A DNA stretch of 64,000 bases from Gemmatimonadota bacterium (GCA_016719105.1 JADKAQ010000017.1:160074-224073), one strand, 5' to 3'. Shown: positions 25,984 to 34,839, counted from the first letter of the stretch. Made by a program: numbers and translations. Notes: a model not told the origin generated them from the sequence alone.

Positions 25984-27423
25984 CTACGGCGTGCGCGGAA
26001 CCTCCCGTCCCCGTTTCGCCAGCCATCCACGCGCGCCGGTCCAGACGACCACCGTGCCGCACGTCAGCGACTGATACTCCGCAGGCGCCTGGATGCGCCG
26101 TGGGTAGACCTCGATCGCCCGCACGATGCTCGCCGGGATCAGGTCGTCGATGCTGCTCTCGTGTCGCGGGACATGGATCCCATCGATGATGAGCTTCGGC
26201 TCGCACTGTCCTTCACCCGCGAGGCTGCGCATCGCCACCGCTCGCGCCCCGTCCACCGTGACCACCTCCACACCGGCAATGCCGCGCATCAGGTCGGTGA
26301 AGCTCAACGGTCGCCGGCGTTCCACGTCGTCCGGGTCCAGGAAGACCCCCTGCGACAGCGCCTTGCGTCGCGTGAAGCCGGCCAGGTTGTCGCCCAGCGC
26401 CGGACGCCCCCCGAAGACCCGCACGGTGTCGATCGTGGTCGGGAACTCCTCCAGCGGGAGGTCGACCACCAGCTCCTGGCGCGCCACCAGGTCGATGAGT
26501 TCGCGGCGCGGGGCGTAGCCAAGCGCGCGCAACTCCAGCATTCGCGTCCCGCTCGGGACCCCCGCGAGGGTGAACTCGCCGCGGTCGTTGCTGCGCACCT
26601 CACGCGTCTCGCCGTACAGGCGCACGCGCGCGCCCGCGAGCGCGGCGCCATACGGGGTGCGTACCGTCCCGCGCACCGTGCTCGATGCCCCCTCCCTCGT
26701 GGCGACGAAGAGGTCGCGCACCAGCAGCCCGTCGTTGGGGACGCTCACTTCCAGCGTCGCGCCGGAGTCGCGCCCCGCCGCGGCGTTCACGAGCACCAGC
26801 CCGCCGGCGGGGACCTGGCAGAGGGAGAACCAGCCATCCTCGCCCGCGTGCGCCGTCACCTCACGCACCCGCACTTCGGCCCCGCGCTTGCCGATCACGA
26901 TCTCGCTCCAGCGCGCCCGCACCGTCGCCTCGGGCTCGGCCCCGGTCGTGCTGGCGCTGCGCACGAATCCCACCACCGCGCCTGACGAGTCGCGCGTGGC
27001 GCCGCTGCCGCACGCCTGTCGCAGGACCGTCGTCACCGATGGGACGGCCAGGTCGATGGCGTGCACCGACTCGTCCTGCACCTCCACGCGCGACAGTGGC
27101 GACTCGACGCCAAGCGAATCGAGCTTGGGGTGGAAGAAGCCGAGCAGGAAGCGCCCGCGCTCCACCGGGGGAAAGGCGAAGCGCCCGGTGGAATCGGAGG
27201 TCACCGCCAGCCGCAGTGTCCCGTTGAGCGCGACCAGCTGCACCAGCGCCCCGGACAGCGTCGCGCGTGAGATGCTGTCGTACACCACGCCGACCACGCG
27301 CCCCACCGGCCTGGGTTGCACGGCCATCGACGGCCATGCGGAAACGGGCGAGGCGGGCGTGACCAGCCCCGCCAGCGCCACGCCGGCCATCGCCACTCCC
27401 CACGCGCCCTGCCGAAGCGTCAC
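25984..27423 (-). CDS. Secreted carboxypeptidase-regulatory-like/TonB-plug protein without barrel (copy B)
   Basis: 479 residues, same architecture as copy A: signal segment (GVAMAGVALAGLVTPASPVSA), beta-sandwich (GRVVGVVYDSISRATLSGALV), second sandwich (STVRGTVRTPYGAALAGARV), and a plug-like end (FTDLMRGIAGVEVVTVDGAR, LIIDGIHVPRHESS) finishing with VVVWTGARGW. The two copies share Cys positions flanking the plug (QCEPKLIIDG here, FCYPAVFIDG in A; TCGTVVVW and GCGSLVIW), suggesting one disulfide. GTG start at 27421-27423, one base after the hydroxyacyl-CoA dehydrogenase stop, so the genes are probably co-transcribed. Confidence 0.72.
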   Translation of the reverse strand: MTLRQGAWGVAMAGVALAGLVTPASPVSAWPSMAVQPRPVGRVVGVVYDSISRATLSGALVQLVALNGTLRLAVTSDSTGRFAFPPVERGRFLLGFFHPKLDSLGVESPLSRVEVQDESVHAIDLAVPSVTTVLRQACGSGATRDSSGAVVGFVRSASTTGAEPEATVRARWSEIVIGKRGAEVRVREVTAHAGEDGWFSLCQVPAGGLVLVNAAAGRDSGATLEVSVPNDGLLVRDLFVATREGASSTVRGTVRTPYGAALAGARVRLYGETREVRSNDRGEFTLAGVPSGTRMLELRALGYAPRRELIDLVARQELVVDLPLEEFPTTIDTVRVFGGRPALGDNLAGFTRRKALSQGVFLDPDDVERRRPLSFTDLMRGIAGVEVVTVDGARAVAMRSLAGEGQCEPKLIIDGIHVPRHESSIDDLIPASIVRAIEVYPRRIQAPAEYQSLTCGTVVVWTGARGWLAKRGREVPRTP

Positions 27424-27424
27424 A

Positions 27425-28312
27425 TCACCCCGCGAAATCGTTCGGGATCGGGACGTCGCCGCCGTAGTCGTAGAAGCCACGCCCGTTCTTCTTCCCCAGC
27501 ATCCCGGCCGCCACCATGCGCACCAGCAGCGGGGGAGGGGCATAGCGCTGCTCCCGATACGCCCCCCACATGATTTCGGCCACGCGATGCAGCGTGTCCA
27601 GCCCCACGAAGTCACAAAGTGCGAGCGGCCCCATCGGGTGGCCCGCCCCGAGCTGCATCCCGACGTCGATGTCGGCGACCGACGCCACGCCGCGCTCCAG
27701 GGCGCGCACGGCATCGAGCATGTAGGGGACGAGCAGGAGATTCACCACGAAGCCCGGCGAGTCCTTCGACGCGATCGGCTCCTTCCCGATCGCCCGCACG
27801 AAGTCGAACGCCGCGCGCATCGTCGCTTCGCTCGTGGTGATCGTGCGCACCACCTCCACCAGCCGCATCGCCGGAACGGGGTTGAAGAAGTGCAGCCCGA
27901 TGAAGCGATCACCCCGTGTCGTCGCCGTCGCCTGCTCCACGATCGACAGCGACGAGGTGTTCGAGGCGAAGATGGTGTGCGGGGCGGCCAGCGTGTCGAG
28001 CGCGGCCCAGAGCGCGCGTTTGGCCTCCAGCTGCTCCACCACCGCCTCGACGATGATGTCGCACGACGAGAGCGCGCCGAGATCGGTGGTGAAGGTGAGG
28101 GTATCGAGCGTTCGTTCCCGCGCATCGGGGGAGATCTTCCCCTTCTCAATGAGCCGGGAGAGCGATCGCTCGATGGCACTCCGCGCCCGCGCGCACAGCG
28201 CGTCGTCCAGCTCGCGGAGGATGGTCCGGTGTCCGTGTTGCGCCGCCACCTGGGCGATGCCGGCTCCCATGAGCCCGCCGCCGACAACGCCAACTGTGCC
28301 TGAGTGGGTCAT
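27425..28312 (-). CDS. 3-hydroxyacyl-CoA dehydrogenase (3-hydroxybutyryl-CoA dehydrogenase type)
   Basis: 295 residues, the length of stand-alone PaaH/Hbd enzymes. NAD-binding motif GVVGGGLMGAGIAQVAAQHG at about residues 8-27; FASNTSSLSIVEQA; the catalytic His in IGLHFFNPVPAMRLVEVV at about residue 140; the partner Glu in the GKEPIASKDSPGFVVN region; and HPMGPLALCDFVGLD in the C-terminal helical domain. It oxidises L-3-hydroxyacyl-CoA to 3-oxoacyl-CoA. It could serve general beta-oxidation or the later steps of anthranilate breakdown 6 kb away. ATG at 28310-28312. Confidence 0.92.
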   Translation of the reverse strand: MTHSGTVGVVGGGLMGAGIAQVAAQHGHRTILRELDDALCARARSAIERSLSRLIEKGKISPDARERTLDTLTFTTDLGALSSCDIIVEAVVEQLEAKRALWAALDTLAAPHTIFASNTSSLSIVEQATATTRGDRFIGLHFFNPVPAMRLVEVVRTITTSEATMRAAFDFVRAIGKEPIASKDSPGFVVNLLLVPYMLDAVRALERGVASVADIDVGMQLGAGHPMGPLALCDFVGLDTLHRVAEIMWGAYREQRYAPPPLLVRMVAAGMLGKKNGRGFYDYGGDVPIPNDFAG

Positions 28313-28383
28313 TCCCCAGTATGCGCCGGTCCCCCGCCACCCGACAGCACGGCGAACCGTGACAGACTCCTCCCGAATCCCCT

Positions 28384-29258
28384 CTACCTGATGCTCTCGA
28401 CCTTACGGGTGACCACGTCGATGAAGTCGGCGAGCGGGTTGGCCGGCTTGCGCATCTCCCCCCGCTCCAGCCGATCGAGCACCTGCTCCAGCGCGAGCTG
28501 CGCCCGCGTCACCCGCTGGCGTTGCGACGCCGCCACCGCGTAGCCAATCCCCCCGCCGCCCAGCGCCGGCAGCATCCCCAGCAGCGCGCCGAAGAACATC
28601 GACCCCTCGGGGATCAGCGACGCCAGTGCCATCACCCCGCCAAAGCCCAGGACGCCGGTCCCGGCGATGATCGAACTCCCCAGCACATGACGCTTCCGTG
28701 CCTCCACGAACGAGGCGTCGAGTCGCACGATGCAGCGCTGTGCGTCGACCGGCACCACCGTGGCCCCCACCTCGTCGCTGTTGATGAGCGAGTACGGACG
28801 CGCGCCCATCTTGAGCCCGGCCTGCAGCGACATCATGAAGTCACGCCGCCCCTCCCACGTGAGGCGGTCGTTGAAGCGACGCTTGGCGCGCATCCTCCTC
28901 GCGCTGCATCCAGTCGTCCAGGCGCCCGAGCAGGTCGGTCGGCGTTCCGTTGACCACGCGCGAGGCAGTGACCGCCTCGCCGCCGAAGAGGCTCCCCCAC
29001 TACGCCACGCGCCTCGGGCACCTGCACGCGCGTGCGCTCTTCGGCCAGCGCCAACCGCACGTGCTCGGCGCTGATCCCCACTTCCTTCCCCACTTCGATG
29101 AGCTGCGCTTCGCTCATCTGCTCGGCCGGCTCGGACTGTCCAGCCTGCAACTCGGCGGCACGCGCCAGCACGCGCTCCAGCGACTCGCGGTCGAGCGGGG
29201 CCGGCGGCTGGGGGGTGGGACGGGGGATCGGGGCGCTCCCGGATCGTGGGTCGGTCAT
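28384..29258 (-). pseudogene. Conserved protein of unknown function, broken by two single-base shifts
   Basis: Reading the minus strand, MTDPRSGSAPIPRPT starts at 29258 and continues through SEAQLIEVGKEVGISAEHVRLA. At a run of five G (about 29000) the sense moves to a second frame reading SLFGGEAVTASRVVNGTPTD and LDDWMQREE. About 100 bases later it moves to a third frame, MRAKRRFNDRLTWEGRRDF, which ends at 28384 with VVTRKVESIR. Removing one G at each site gives one continuous protein of about 290 residues. It has a helical start and a Gly-rich paired membrane segment (AGTGVLGFGGVMALASLIPE, FGALLGMLPALGGGGIGYAV). Function unknown; likely intact in the living cell if the shifts are sequencing errors. 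Confidence 0.65.
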
Positions 29259-29271
29259 CGGTGGGTGAAGG

Positions 29272-30426
29272 TCAGATCCCGCCCAGCACGATCTCGATCT
29301 GGCGTTGCAGCGCCGTCACGATCTGCGCGGGGAGGGGGAAGGTCGCGTTGAACGATGCCGACGGATCGCCCGTCGGCACGGTGGCGCGGGCCAGTCGCAG
29401 GTAATATCGCTGGTAACCCGCCAGAAGGTCGGGGGCGATGCGCTCGAGGAGCATCGCCCCGCCACGCACTGCAGCCAGCGTGGTCCACTTCCCGGTGTCG
29501 CCGCTCCGCTCGTCGGCCGCCGACGTGTTGTCGCGCACCGCCGCCGTCGCCACCGTTCCCACCACCTCGTGCGCCACGACGTACAGCGCGTCGCGCGGGT
29601 CTTCCTGGTCGGCGGGGAAGGTCACCGAGACGAAGTTGTCGTTCCCCCCGACCGACAGCGTGCGCCCTTCGCCGCCCAGCGGCAGCGAGAGCAGGATCAC
29701 CCCGTCGCGCTGCATCGAGTTGCGCATGAAGGGGGTGAAGGCGGTGCGATACGTGCCGGCCCACAGCGTCTCGATCGCGCTCCGCATCGAGCCCCGCCGC
29801 TGTTGTTGCTGCAGCCAGTAGCCGCGGTAGAAGCGCGTGCGCTCATCGTCGAGCCCCTGCACGAAGAGGCGCAGCCAGTCGCGATCGTCGGCGGTGGGGA
29901 AGTACGTGCGCACGGTGGCGTACATGCGCAGCTCTTCCTGCGTGCGCGCCTGTCGCACGTCGCCGTTGTCGCGCACGAAACGTTCAACGCCGCGGCGTAG
30001 GTCGTCCCACGAGGCGAAGTACAGGGCGAGGAACTGCGCCGATGCGAGGTTGGCGTTCTCGGAGAAGCGACGTTGCAGCTGCGAGCGGCTGGCGTCGAAC
30101 GCGCCGTCGGCCGGCCGCACGCTCACGAGCCCGCTGCGATACCCCGGGCGGAAGTACGGGACGAGCGACGCATCGTCCTGCAGCAGCGCGAAGCCGTGCA
30201 GCCAGAGATCGACGTGCTCGCGCGACTCGATGCGCCAGCCCACTCCCCCGCGCACCACGCCACGCGCAGGCGCGGCGCCGGCCGAACCGCGCGTGCTGGT
30301 GTCGGGCCTCGTCGAGGTGTTGTCGACCGGAGGGCCCGGCACCGCCGCAACGGTGACGGTCTGAGACGAGGCACAGGCGCCAGCCACGACCAGCGCGAGA
30401 ACGAGCGAGACGGAAGTTCGACCCAT
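29272..30426 (-). CDS. Lipoprotein of unknown function
   Basis: 384 residues. The leader MGRTSVSLVLALVVAGAC gives a lipoprotein signal with Cys at 18, then a Pro/Ser/Thr linker. The body is rich in Arg and aromatic residues (REHVDLWLHGFALLQDDASL, RDWLRLFVQGLDDERTRF). A segment VVAHEVVGTVATAAV lies where a zinc-peptidase helix might be, but the second His is absent, so I do not call it a peptidase. ATG at 30424-30426. It is followed by the broken gene at 29258 after 13 bases, suggesting co-transcription. Confidence 0.7.
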   Translation of the reverse strand: MGRTSVSLVLALVVAGACASSQTVTVAAVPGPPVDNTSTRPDTSTRGSAGAAPARGVVRGGVGWRIESREHVDLWLHGFALLQDDASLVPYFRPGYRSGLVSVRPADGAFDASRSQLQRRFSENANLASAQFLALYFASWDDLRRGVERFVRDNGDVRQARTQEELRMYATVRTYFPTADDRDWLRLFVQGLDDERTRFYRGYWLQQQQRRGSMRSAIETLWAGTYRTAFTPFMRNSMQRDGVILLSLPLGGEGRTLSVGGNDNFVSVTFPADQEDPRDALYVVAHEVVGTVATAAVRDNTSAADERSGDTGKWTTLAAVRGGAMLLERIAPDLLAGYQRYYLRLARATVPTGDPSASFNATFPLPAQIVTALQRQIEIVLGGI

Positions 30427-30440
30427 GTAGGGAGCACTAC

Positions 30441-30515
30441 GAGACGGGAGGTGGAAAGAGTGTCACCCGTTCGATAGTACCCGGGCGAACGCCTGCGTTC
30501 GCCACCTCCCGTCTC
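30441..30515. repeat. Inverted-repeat spacer with nested hairpin
   Basis: GAGACGGGAGGTGG at 30441-30454 and its perfect complement at 30502-30515 form the outer arms. Inside, GGCGAACGC (30484-30492) and GCGTTCGCC (30495-30503) form a 9-bp stem with a two-base loop. It lies between the zinc-ribbon gene's stop and the lipoprotein gene's start and could terminate transcription. The outer arm core also occurs at about 628. Confidence 0.55.
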
Positions 30516-30532
30516 TCGTGTTCCGTCCGTCC

Positions 30533-31450
30533 TTACGCCTTCCCCACCTCTCGTCCGCACGTGATGCAGAACTTCCACCCCACCTCCAGCTCCGTGCTGC
30601 ACGCGGGACAGTGCTGCACGGTGAGGTTGTGCCCGCAGTTGGGGCAGAAGGTGACGCGCCTCCCGTCGGGGAGGACGCCGCCGCAGTAGCGGCACCCTTC
30701 GCCGGAGGATGACGGGGTCGGAGCGGTCGAGCGGGGAGCAGCCATTTTGGCGTCGGACGATGCCAGAGGAGTCGGGCGGCGAAGCGGGGCCGCACTCGCC
30801 CCCGCCGGTGCAGCGTTCGCACCCAGGGGGGGACGGGCGGGTGCGTGATGGAGCGTCGGCGATTCGGGGGGCGCACTCACCACGCGCGCCGCTGGCGGTG
30901 CCGCGGACGACGACGCGGCTGCTGCCGTCGGGGAGGCGGTCGGCGGCGCCGGCGCGAACGCCGAGGGCGCTGCGCTCTCGGGTGCGCCCCTCCCCACCAT
31001 GGGGCTCTCGCCCGTCGCTTCCACCGACTCAGTCGCCCGACCGGCGAGGACGGCCTGCTCGCTCGGGCTCAGCGACGACGCGGACGACACCAGTTCGCCC
31101 CCCGCGGCGCGCTTCTCCAGGGCGCGGAGCGCCTCGGCCGAGAGCGAGACGGTCGACGTGGCGAAGATCCGAAAGGCGGCCAGGTCGGGGTTGGGTGACG
31201 CCAGTTCGGTGCGCATCGCCTTCTGCATCTCGGCGTCGCCCAGCAGGTAGCCGCGCAGCCCGGCCAGCAACTGCATCACCGCCAGCTCGTACTCCTCGTT
31301 GGAGTCGAAGCCCAGCTCTCGGCGGTTGGTGCGATACGGAATGATGTGCTGGTAGAGCTGCGACACCTCGAATCCCCGGGTGAGCAACTCGGGGAAGCCG
31401 GCGCGAATGTTCTGGACCAGGCGGCGATACAGGCGGTCGAGCTCGTCCAT
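30533..31450 (-). CDS. Double zinc-ribbon protein
   Basis: 305 residues. The N-terminal third is helical and basic (MDELDRLYRRLVQNIRAGFP, YQHIIPYRTNRRELGFDSNE). A long Ala/Pro/Ser-rich linker occupies about residues 135-245. The C-terminus carries three CxxC pairs: CRYCGG, FCPNCGHN, HCPACS, then a fourth, FCITCGRE, which fits a double zinc-ribbon (DZANK-like) module. Such proteins often scaffold other proteins; no partner is evident. ATG at 31448-31450. Confidence 0.75.
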   Translation of the reverse strand: MDELDRLYRRLVQNIRAGFPELLTRGFEVSQLYQHIIPYRTNRRELGFDSNEEYELAVMQLLAGLRGYLLGDAEMQKAMRTELASPNPDLAAFRIFATSTVSLSAEALRALEKRAAGGELVSSASSLSPSEQAVLAGRATESVEATGESPMVGRGAPESAAPSAFAPAPPTASPTAAAASSSAAPPAARVVSAPPESPTLHHAPARPPLGANAAPAGASAAPLRRPTPLASSDAKMAAPRSTAPTPSSSGEGCRYCGGVLPDGRRVTFCPNCGHNLTVQHCPACSTELEVGWKFCITCGREVGKA

Positions 31451-31512
31451 CGATCGGTGCGTTCAGGATGTGAGGCGGGGAGCATAACGAGTGGCGACGT
31501 GCGCCGCTCGCG

Positions 31513-31695
31513 TCAACGCCGCTCGAGGCGATCCATGGTCCCGTCGACGTCCTGGTTGTACTTGCCGCGCGCGGCGCCGCCCACGCGCTCGATCGTGCGC
31601 GTCACGACGTCCTCGTCATGCTGCTTCGAATCCTTGAAGCCGTACGAGTAGCCGGCGGCGAATCCGATGGCCAGGATGAGCAGGATCTTGAACAT
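31513..31695 (-). CDS. Small single-pass membrane protein
   Basis: 60 residues: MFKILLILAIGFAAGYSYGF forms one membrane helix with a G-x3-G pattern, followed by a charged soluble tail (HDEDVVTRTIERVGGAAR, DGTMDRLERR). No family recognised. It lies between the RNase H and zinc-ribbon genes, both on the same strand. Confidence 0.6.
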   Translation of the reverse strand: MFKILLILAIGFAAGYSYGFKDSKQHDEDVVTRTIERVGGAARGKYNQDVDGTMDRLERR

Positions 31696-31723
31696 TTGGA
31701 GCTCCGGGGCGAGAGCAGTCCTG

Positions 31724-32356
31724 TCAGGGACGCCCCGCGGCGACCACGGGTAACCGCGCGGCTGCCTTGAACTTCGCCGCGTCGGGGAACGGCTCCAGTC
31801 GCATGCGGCTCGCCGCCTGGCTCGCCTTGGCCGCCCAGGCGGCGTAGCCCGACTCCACCAGGCCGGTGGAGTGCGTCTGTTCGCCGGCCGCCGTGATGGC
31901 CAGGTGGTTGGCGTATTCGTTCTGCGCGTGCCCGGCGTGCCCCTTCACCCAGCGCCACTCCACCTGATGCCCGTTGACGGCGGCCACCGCCTGCTGCCAG
32001 AGCTCCAGGTTCTCGATCGCCCCGCTCTTTCGCTTCCAGCCGCGGCGCGCCCAGTCATGCACCCAGGTGGACATGCCGTCGACGATGTAGCGCGAGTCGG
32101 TGGTGAAGACGACGCGAAAGCGCGACCCCTTGTGGGCGAGGGCGGTGAAGGCCTCGATCACCGAGCGCAGCGCCATTCGGTTGTTTGTGGTCGCCGGCTC
32201 CGAGATCCAGACGTCGCGCCGTACGATCTCGCCGCCATTGCGCGCGTACTCGACGAGGACGCCGGCCCCACCGGGGTTCTCGCCTTCGCGTCCGTTGCCC
32301 AGGCACGATTCGTCGGCATACACCGCCACCAGCGGGGCGTCGCTCGCGGTCGTCAT
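31724..32356 (-). CDS. rnhA: Ribonuclease HI with Asn in place of the fourth active-site Asp
   Basis: 210 residues; residues 1-150 are the RNase H fold, with a C-terminal extension of about 50 residues (YAAWAAKASQAASRMRLEPF). Active-site acids: Asp in YADESCLGNG (about 14), Glu in NRMALRSVIEAF (about 67), Asp in TTDSRYIVDG (about 87). The fourth, in the loop GHAGHAQNEYANHLA, is Asn where Escherichia coli has Asp134. The enzyme degrades the RNA strand of RNA-DNA hybrids. ATG at 32354-32356 overlaps the preceding gene's stop. A longer in-frame ORF upstream is not supported. Confidence 0.9.
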   Translation of the reverse strand: MTTASDAPLVAVYADESCLGNGREGENPGGAGVLVEYARNGGEIVRRDVWISEPATTNNRMALRSVIEAFTALAHKGSRFRVVFTTDSRYIVDGMSTWVHDWARRGWKRKSGAIENLELWQQAVAAVNGHQVEWRWVKGHAGHAQNEYANHLAITAAGEQTHSTGLVESGYAAWAAKASQAASRMRLEPFPDAAKFKAAARLPVVAAGRP

Positions 32357-32574
32357 CAGCGCACCACCTCGAAGGAGTCGATCTCGTCGAGAATGAGGAT
32401 GATGCGGTCGCCGGTGGTGGGATGGGCCGCCTCGATCGCCTCCTTGCCTTCGCGCATGAAGAGGCGCTGCGGAATGACGATGTACTCCGTCCCGCGCCGA
32501 AAGACCGAGAGGCGCTTTCCCTTGGCGATCGCGTGTTCGAGGGCGTCGTACTCGCTCGTGGTGAACTGCGCCAT
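32356..32574 (-). CDS. Small protein of unknown function in the RNase H operon
   Basis: 72 residues, no signal or membrane segment: MAQFTTSEYDALEHAIAKGK at the start, then IVIPQRLFMREGKEAIEA and RIILILDEIDSFEVVR. The alternation looks like a small alpha/beta fold. Its ATG shares an A with the stop of the M20 peptidase gene (TGATG), and its own stop overlaps the RNase H start (ATGA), so it is translationally coupled at both ends. Confidence 0.65.
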   Translation of the reverse strand: MAQFTTSEYDALEHAIAKGKRLSVFRRGTEYIVIPQRLFMREGKEAIEAAHPTTGDRIILILDEIDSFEVVR

Positions 32575-33737
32575 CACGCCACCGTTCCGCGCATCCAGTC
32601 CTGCGCCAGGCGGGCGAGCACCCGGGTGGCGCGCTCCACCTCATCCATCGGGATCCACTCCTCGTCGGCGTGCGCCAGGATGATGTCGCCGGGGCCGTAG
32701 CAGATGGCGGGGATCCCGGCGTCGTTGAGCAGCGCGGCGTCGGTCCACGCGCTCATCCCCTCGTGCAGGATCGTCTCGCCTTCGGCGTGCATCGCCGCCT
32801 CGAGCGCGCGCACGATCGGGGCGTGGCCCGGCACGTCGCTCGGTCCCTGCGTGAGGACGTGTCGCAGCTGCACGTCGAGGGCGTCGTCGATCGCGGCCAC
32901 CCGCTCGCAGGCGGCGGCGAACTCCTGCAGCACCTGGTCGGTCGATTCTCCCGGCAGCGTGCGGCGTTCCACGCGCAGGGTACAGCGGTCGGGATACGTC
33001 GACCATCCGCTCCCTCCCTCGATCGTCGCCAGATGCAACGAGGCGTGCCCGAGCAACGGGTGCGTGCGATGGTCGAGGATGTCGCGTTGCAGCTGGTCGA
33101 GCGCGGCGATCACCAGCCCGGCATGCCGGATGGCGTCGACCCCCAGGTCGTATCGGCTCCCGTGCGCGGCGCGCCCACGGAAGTCCAGCTCCACCCAGAC
33201 GAAGCCGCGATGCGCCGGGTTGATCGCCAGGCGCGTCGGCTCGGTGACGATCGCCGCGTCGGCGCGCAGCCCCGTGGCCACCAGCGCCCGCGTGCCCAGG
33301 CTCTCGTACTCCTCGTCGGCCACGGCCGTGATCACGATCTCGCCGTCCAGCCCCTCGGCGGCCGCCCGTGCGGCGGCGGCGCACATCGCCGCCACCCCGC
33401 CCTTCATGTCGCAGGCGCCGCGCCCGTAGATGCGCCCGTCGCGCTCCTCGGCGCTAAACGGCGGATGCAGCATGCCGTCCACCCCCACCACGTCGAGGTG
33501 CCCGTTGAACAGGAGGACGCGGCCCCCGGGGCGCCCGATGCGGGCGACGACGTTGGGGCGCCCGGGCGCCGCCTCGACGAGCGTGGTGCGAAAGCCCCAC
33601 GCATCGAGCGTGGTCGCGAGGGCATGGGCCACTGCGCCCTCGCCCGGCCCTCCCGGAACCAACGACGGATTGCGCGAATCGACGGCGACCAGCTGGCGGA
33701 GGAGGGCGATGGCATCGCCGGTTGGGATGGCGGTCAC
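32574..33737 (-). CDS. M20 family metallopeptidase (ArgE/DapE/carboxypeptidase G2 type)
   Basis: 387 residues. Dinuclear zinc ligands are all visible: His in LLFNGHLDVVGVDG (about 77), bridging Asp in RGACDMKGGVAAM (about 110), catalytic and ligand Glu pair in ADEEYESLG (about 143), and the terminal His in IILAHADEEWIP (about 358). The dimerisation domain insert runs from about residue 185 to 290. It hydrolyses an amide of a small substrate, perhaps N-acetylornithine or a dipeptide. GTG start at 33735-33737, overlapping the GHMP kinase stop by four bases. Confidence 0.88.
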   Translation of the reverse strand: MTAIPTGDAIALLRQLVAVDSRNPSLVPGGPGEGAVAHALATTLDAWGFRTTLVEAAPGRPNVVARIGRPGGRVLLFNGHLDVVGVDGMLHPPFSAEERDGRIYGRGACDMKGGVAAMCAAAARAAAEGLDGEIVITAVADEEYESLGTRALVATGLRADAAIVTEPTRLAINPAHRGFVWVELDFRGRAAHGSRYDLGVDAIRHAGLVIAALDQLQRDILDHRTHPLLGHASLHLATIEGGSGWSTYPDRCTLRVERRTLPGESTDQVLQEFAAACERVAAIDDALDVQLRHVLTQGPSDVPGHAPIVRALEAAMHAEGETILHEGMSAWTDAALLNDAGIPAICYGPGDIILAHADEEWIPMDEVERATRVLARLAQDWMRGTVA

Positions 33738-34789
33738 GTCTCAGACGGGGGAAGGGGATCGCCCTCCGGCCACCAGGCAAGGCCCTGCTGGTCGACGGAG
33801 AACGGAAGGGGGGTGGCGAGCGATTCGACGGCGCGGCGCACCGGTTCCTCGAAGCCGTGCGCGGCGACGAGCAGGACGCACCCGCCCCCCGATGCGCCCA
33901 GCGCCTTGCCGCCAATGGCGCCGGCGGCGGTGGCCACCTCGAGGATCCGGTCGATGAGCGGCGTGGTGATGGACGGGTGCAGCGCCCGCTGGTGCACCCA
34001 GTGCTCGCCCACCAGCATGCCTAACGCATCGAGGTCCTCGGCCACCAGCGCGTCGGCCATCGCCTCGGCCAGCGCCTTCATGCGCGCGAGGGCGGTGAGG
34101 ACGCGCGCCTCGCGCGCTGCGTAGGCGTCGAGCACCGCGGCGATCGTGTCGCCGGAGATGCGCGACAGCCCGGTGTACACCACCACGCACCGCGCCTCGA
34201 GCGCGCGCACCATGGGGCGCGTGAGCGCGAGGCGGTGCACGCGCGTCTCCTCGCCAAAGGCGAGCGAGAGGGCGCCGCCATAGGCGGCGGCGTAGTGATC
34301 CTGCCGCCCACCGGCGATGTGCAACTCTTCCACCTCCACGCGCCGGCTGGCCTCGGCCAGCGCCGAGCGGTCCGCGGGGACCTGGTCGCGCACGGCGCGC
34401 AGGTGGGCGGGAATGGCAGCTGGCGGGAGCGTTGCCGGGTCGGTGACGCCGGCGTCGCGCGCGACGGCGCGCCACGCCTCGATGGCCCCCATCATCGCGA
34501 CCCCGGCCGCCGACGAGCCGCCGAGCCCCGCGCCTAACGGGAAGTCGTTGTGCAGGCGGGCGCGCACCCCGGGAAGTGCCGCCACGCGCAACGCGGCGTC
34601 GGCCAGCGCCCGCTCGCGCGTCTCATCGATCCCGTCGTGTGGGCCGGCGCCGTGCAGGTGCACCGTCGCGTAGCGCGTGATCGCGAGGTTGCAGACGACG
34701 CCCCCCTGTTCGTTCGCATACGGCGGGACGTCGGTCCACCCCCCGCCAAAGTCGATGCGGGTGGGGGCGCGAGCAACGAGAGAAGGCAT
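33734..34789 (-). CDS. GHMP sugar kinase (heptose-7-phosphate/fucose kinase-like)
   Basis: 351 residues. The N-terminal substrate motif RAPTRIDFGGGWTDVPPYANE is characteristic of D-glycero-D-manno-heptose 7-phosphate kinase (HddA) and related sugar kinases. The ATP loop PLGAGLGGSSAAGVAMM lies at about residue 90 and the C-terminal GHMP motif KALGASGGGCVLLVAA at about residue 300. It likely phosphorylates the anomeric carbon of a heptose or deoxysugar for envelope glycan synthesis, but no hddC or gmhB partner is adjacent. ATG at 34787-34789; the upstream in-frame start falls in the terminator. Confidence 0.85.
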   Translation of the reverse strand: MPSLVARAPTRIDFGGGWTDVPPYANEQGGVVCNLAITRYATVHLHGAGPHDGIDETRERALADAALRVAALPGVRARLHNDFPLGAGLGGSSAAGVAMMGAIEAWRAVARDAGVTDPATLPPAAIPAHLRAVRDQVPADRSALAEASRRVEVEELHIAGGRQDHYAAAYGGALSLAFGEETRVHRLALTRPMVRALEARCVVVYTGLSRISGDTIAAVLDAYAAREARVLTALARMKALAEAMADALVAEDLDALGMLVGEHWVHQRALHPSITTPLIDRILEVATAAGAIGGKALGASGGGCVLLVAAHGFEEPVRRAVESLATPLPFSVDQQGLAWWPEGDPLPPSET

Positions 34790-34839
34790 GTACCAAAACA
34801 AGCACACGGGGCGACGTCTCGCGACGTCGCCCCGTGTGC
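34790..34839 (-). terminator. Strong intrinsic terminator after the phasin-like gene
   Basis: A perfect 17-bp inverted repeat (GCACACGGGGCGACGTC at 34802-34818 and its complement at 34823-34839) with a four-base loop. On the minus strand it is followed by TTGTTTTGG, a T-rich tail. It ends the transcript of the 35613-34858 gene and insulates the kinase operon. Confidence 0.88.

Noticed and set aside
28384..29258. Programmed ribosomal frameshifting
   Set aside because: The sites lack a slippery heptamer followed by a clear pseudoknot. Similar one-base events occur in unrelated genes, pointing to sequence error or decay.
29272..30426. Zinc metallopeptidase call for the lipoprotein
   Set aside because: The HEVVG segment lacks the second His of HExxH, and no other ligand pattern is visible.
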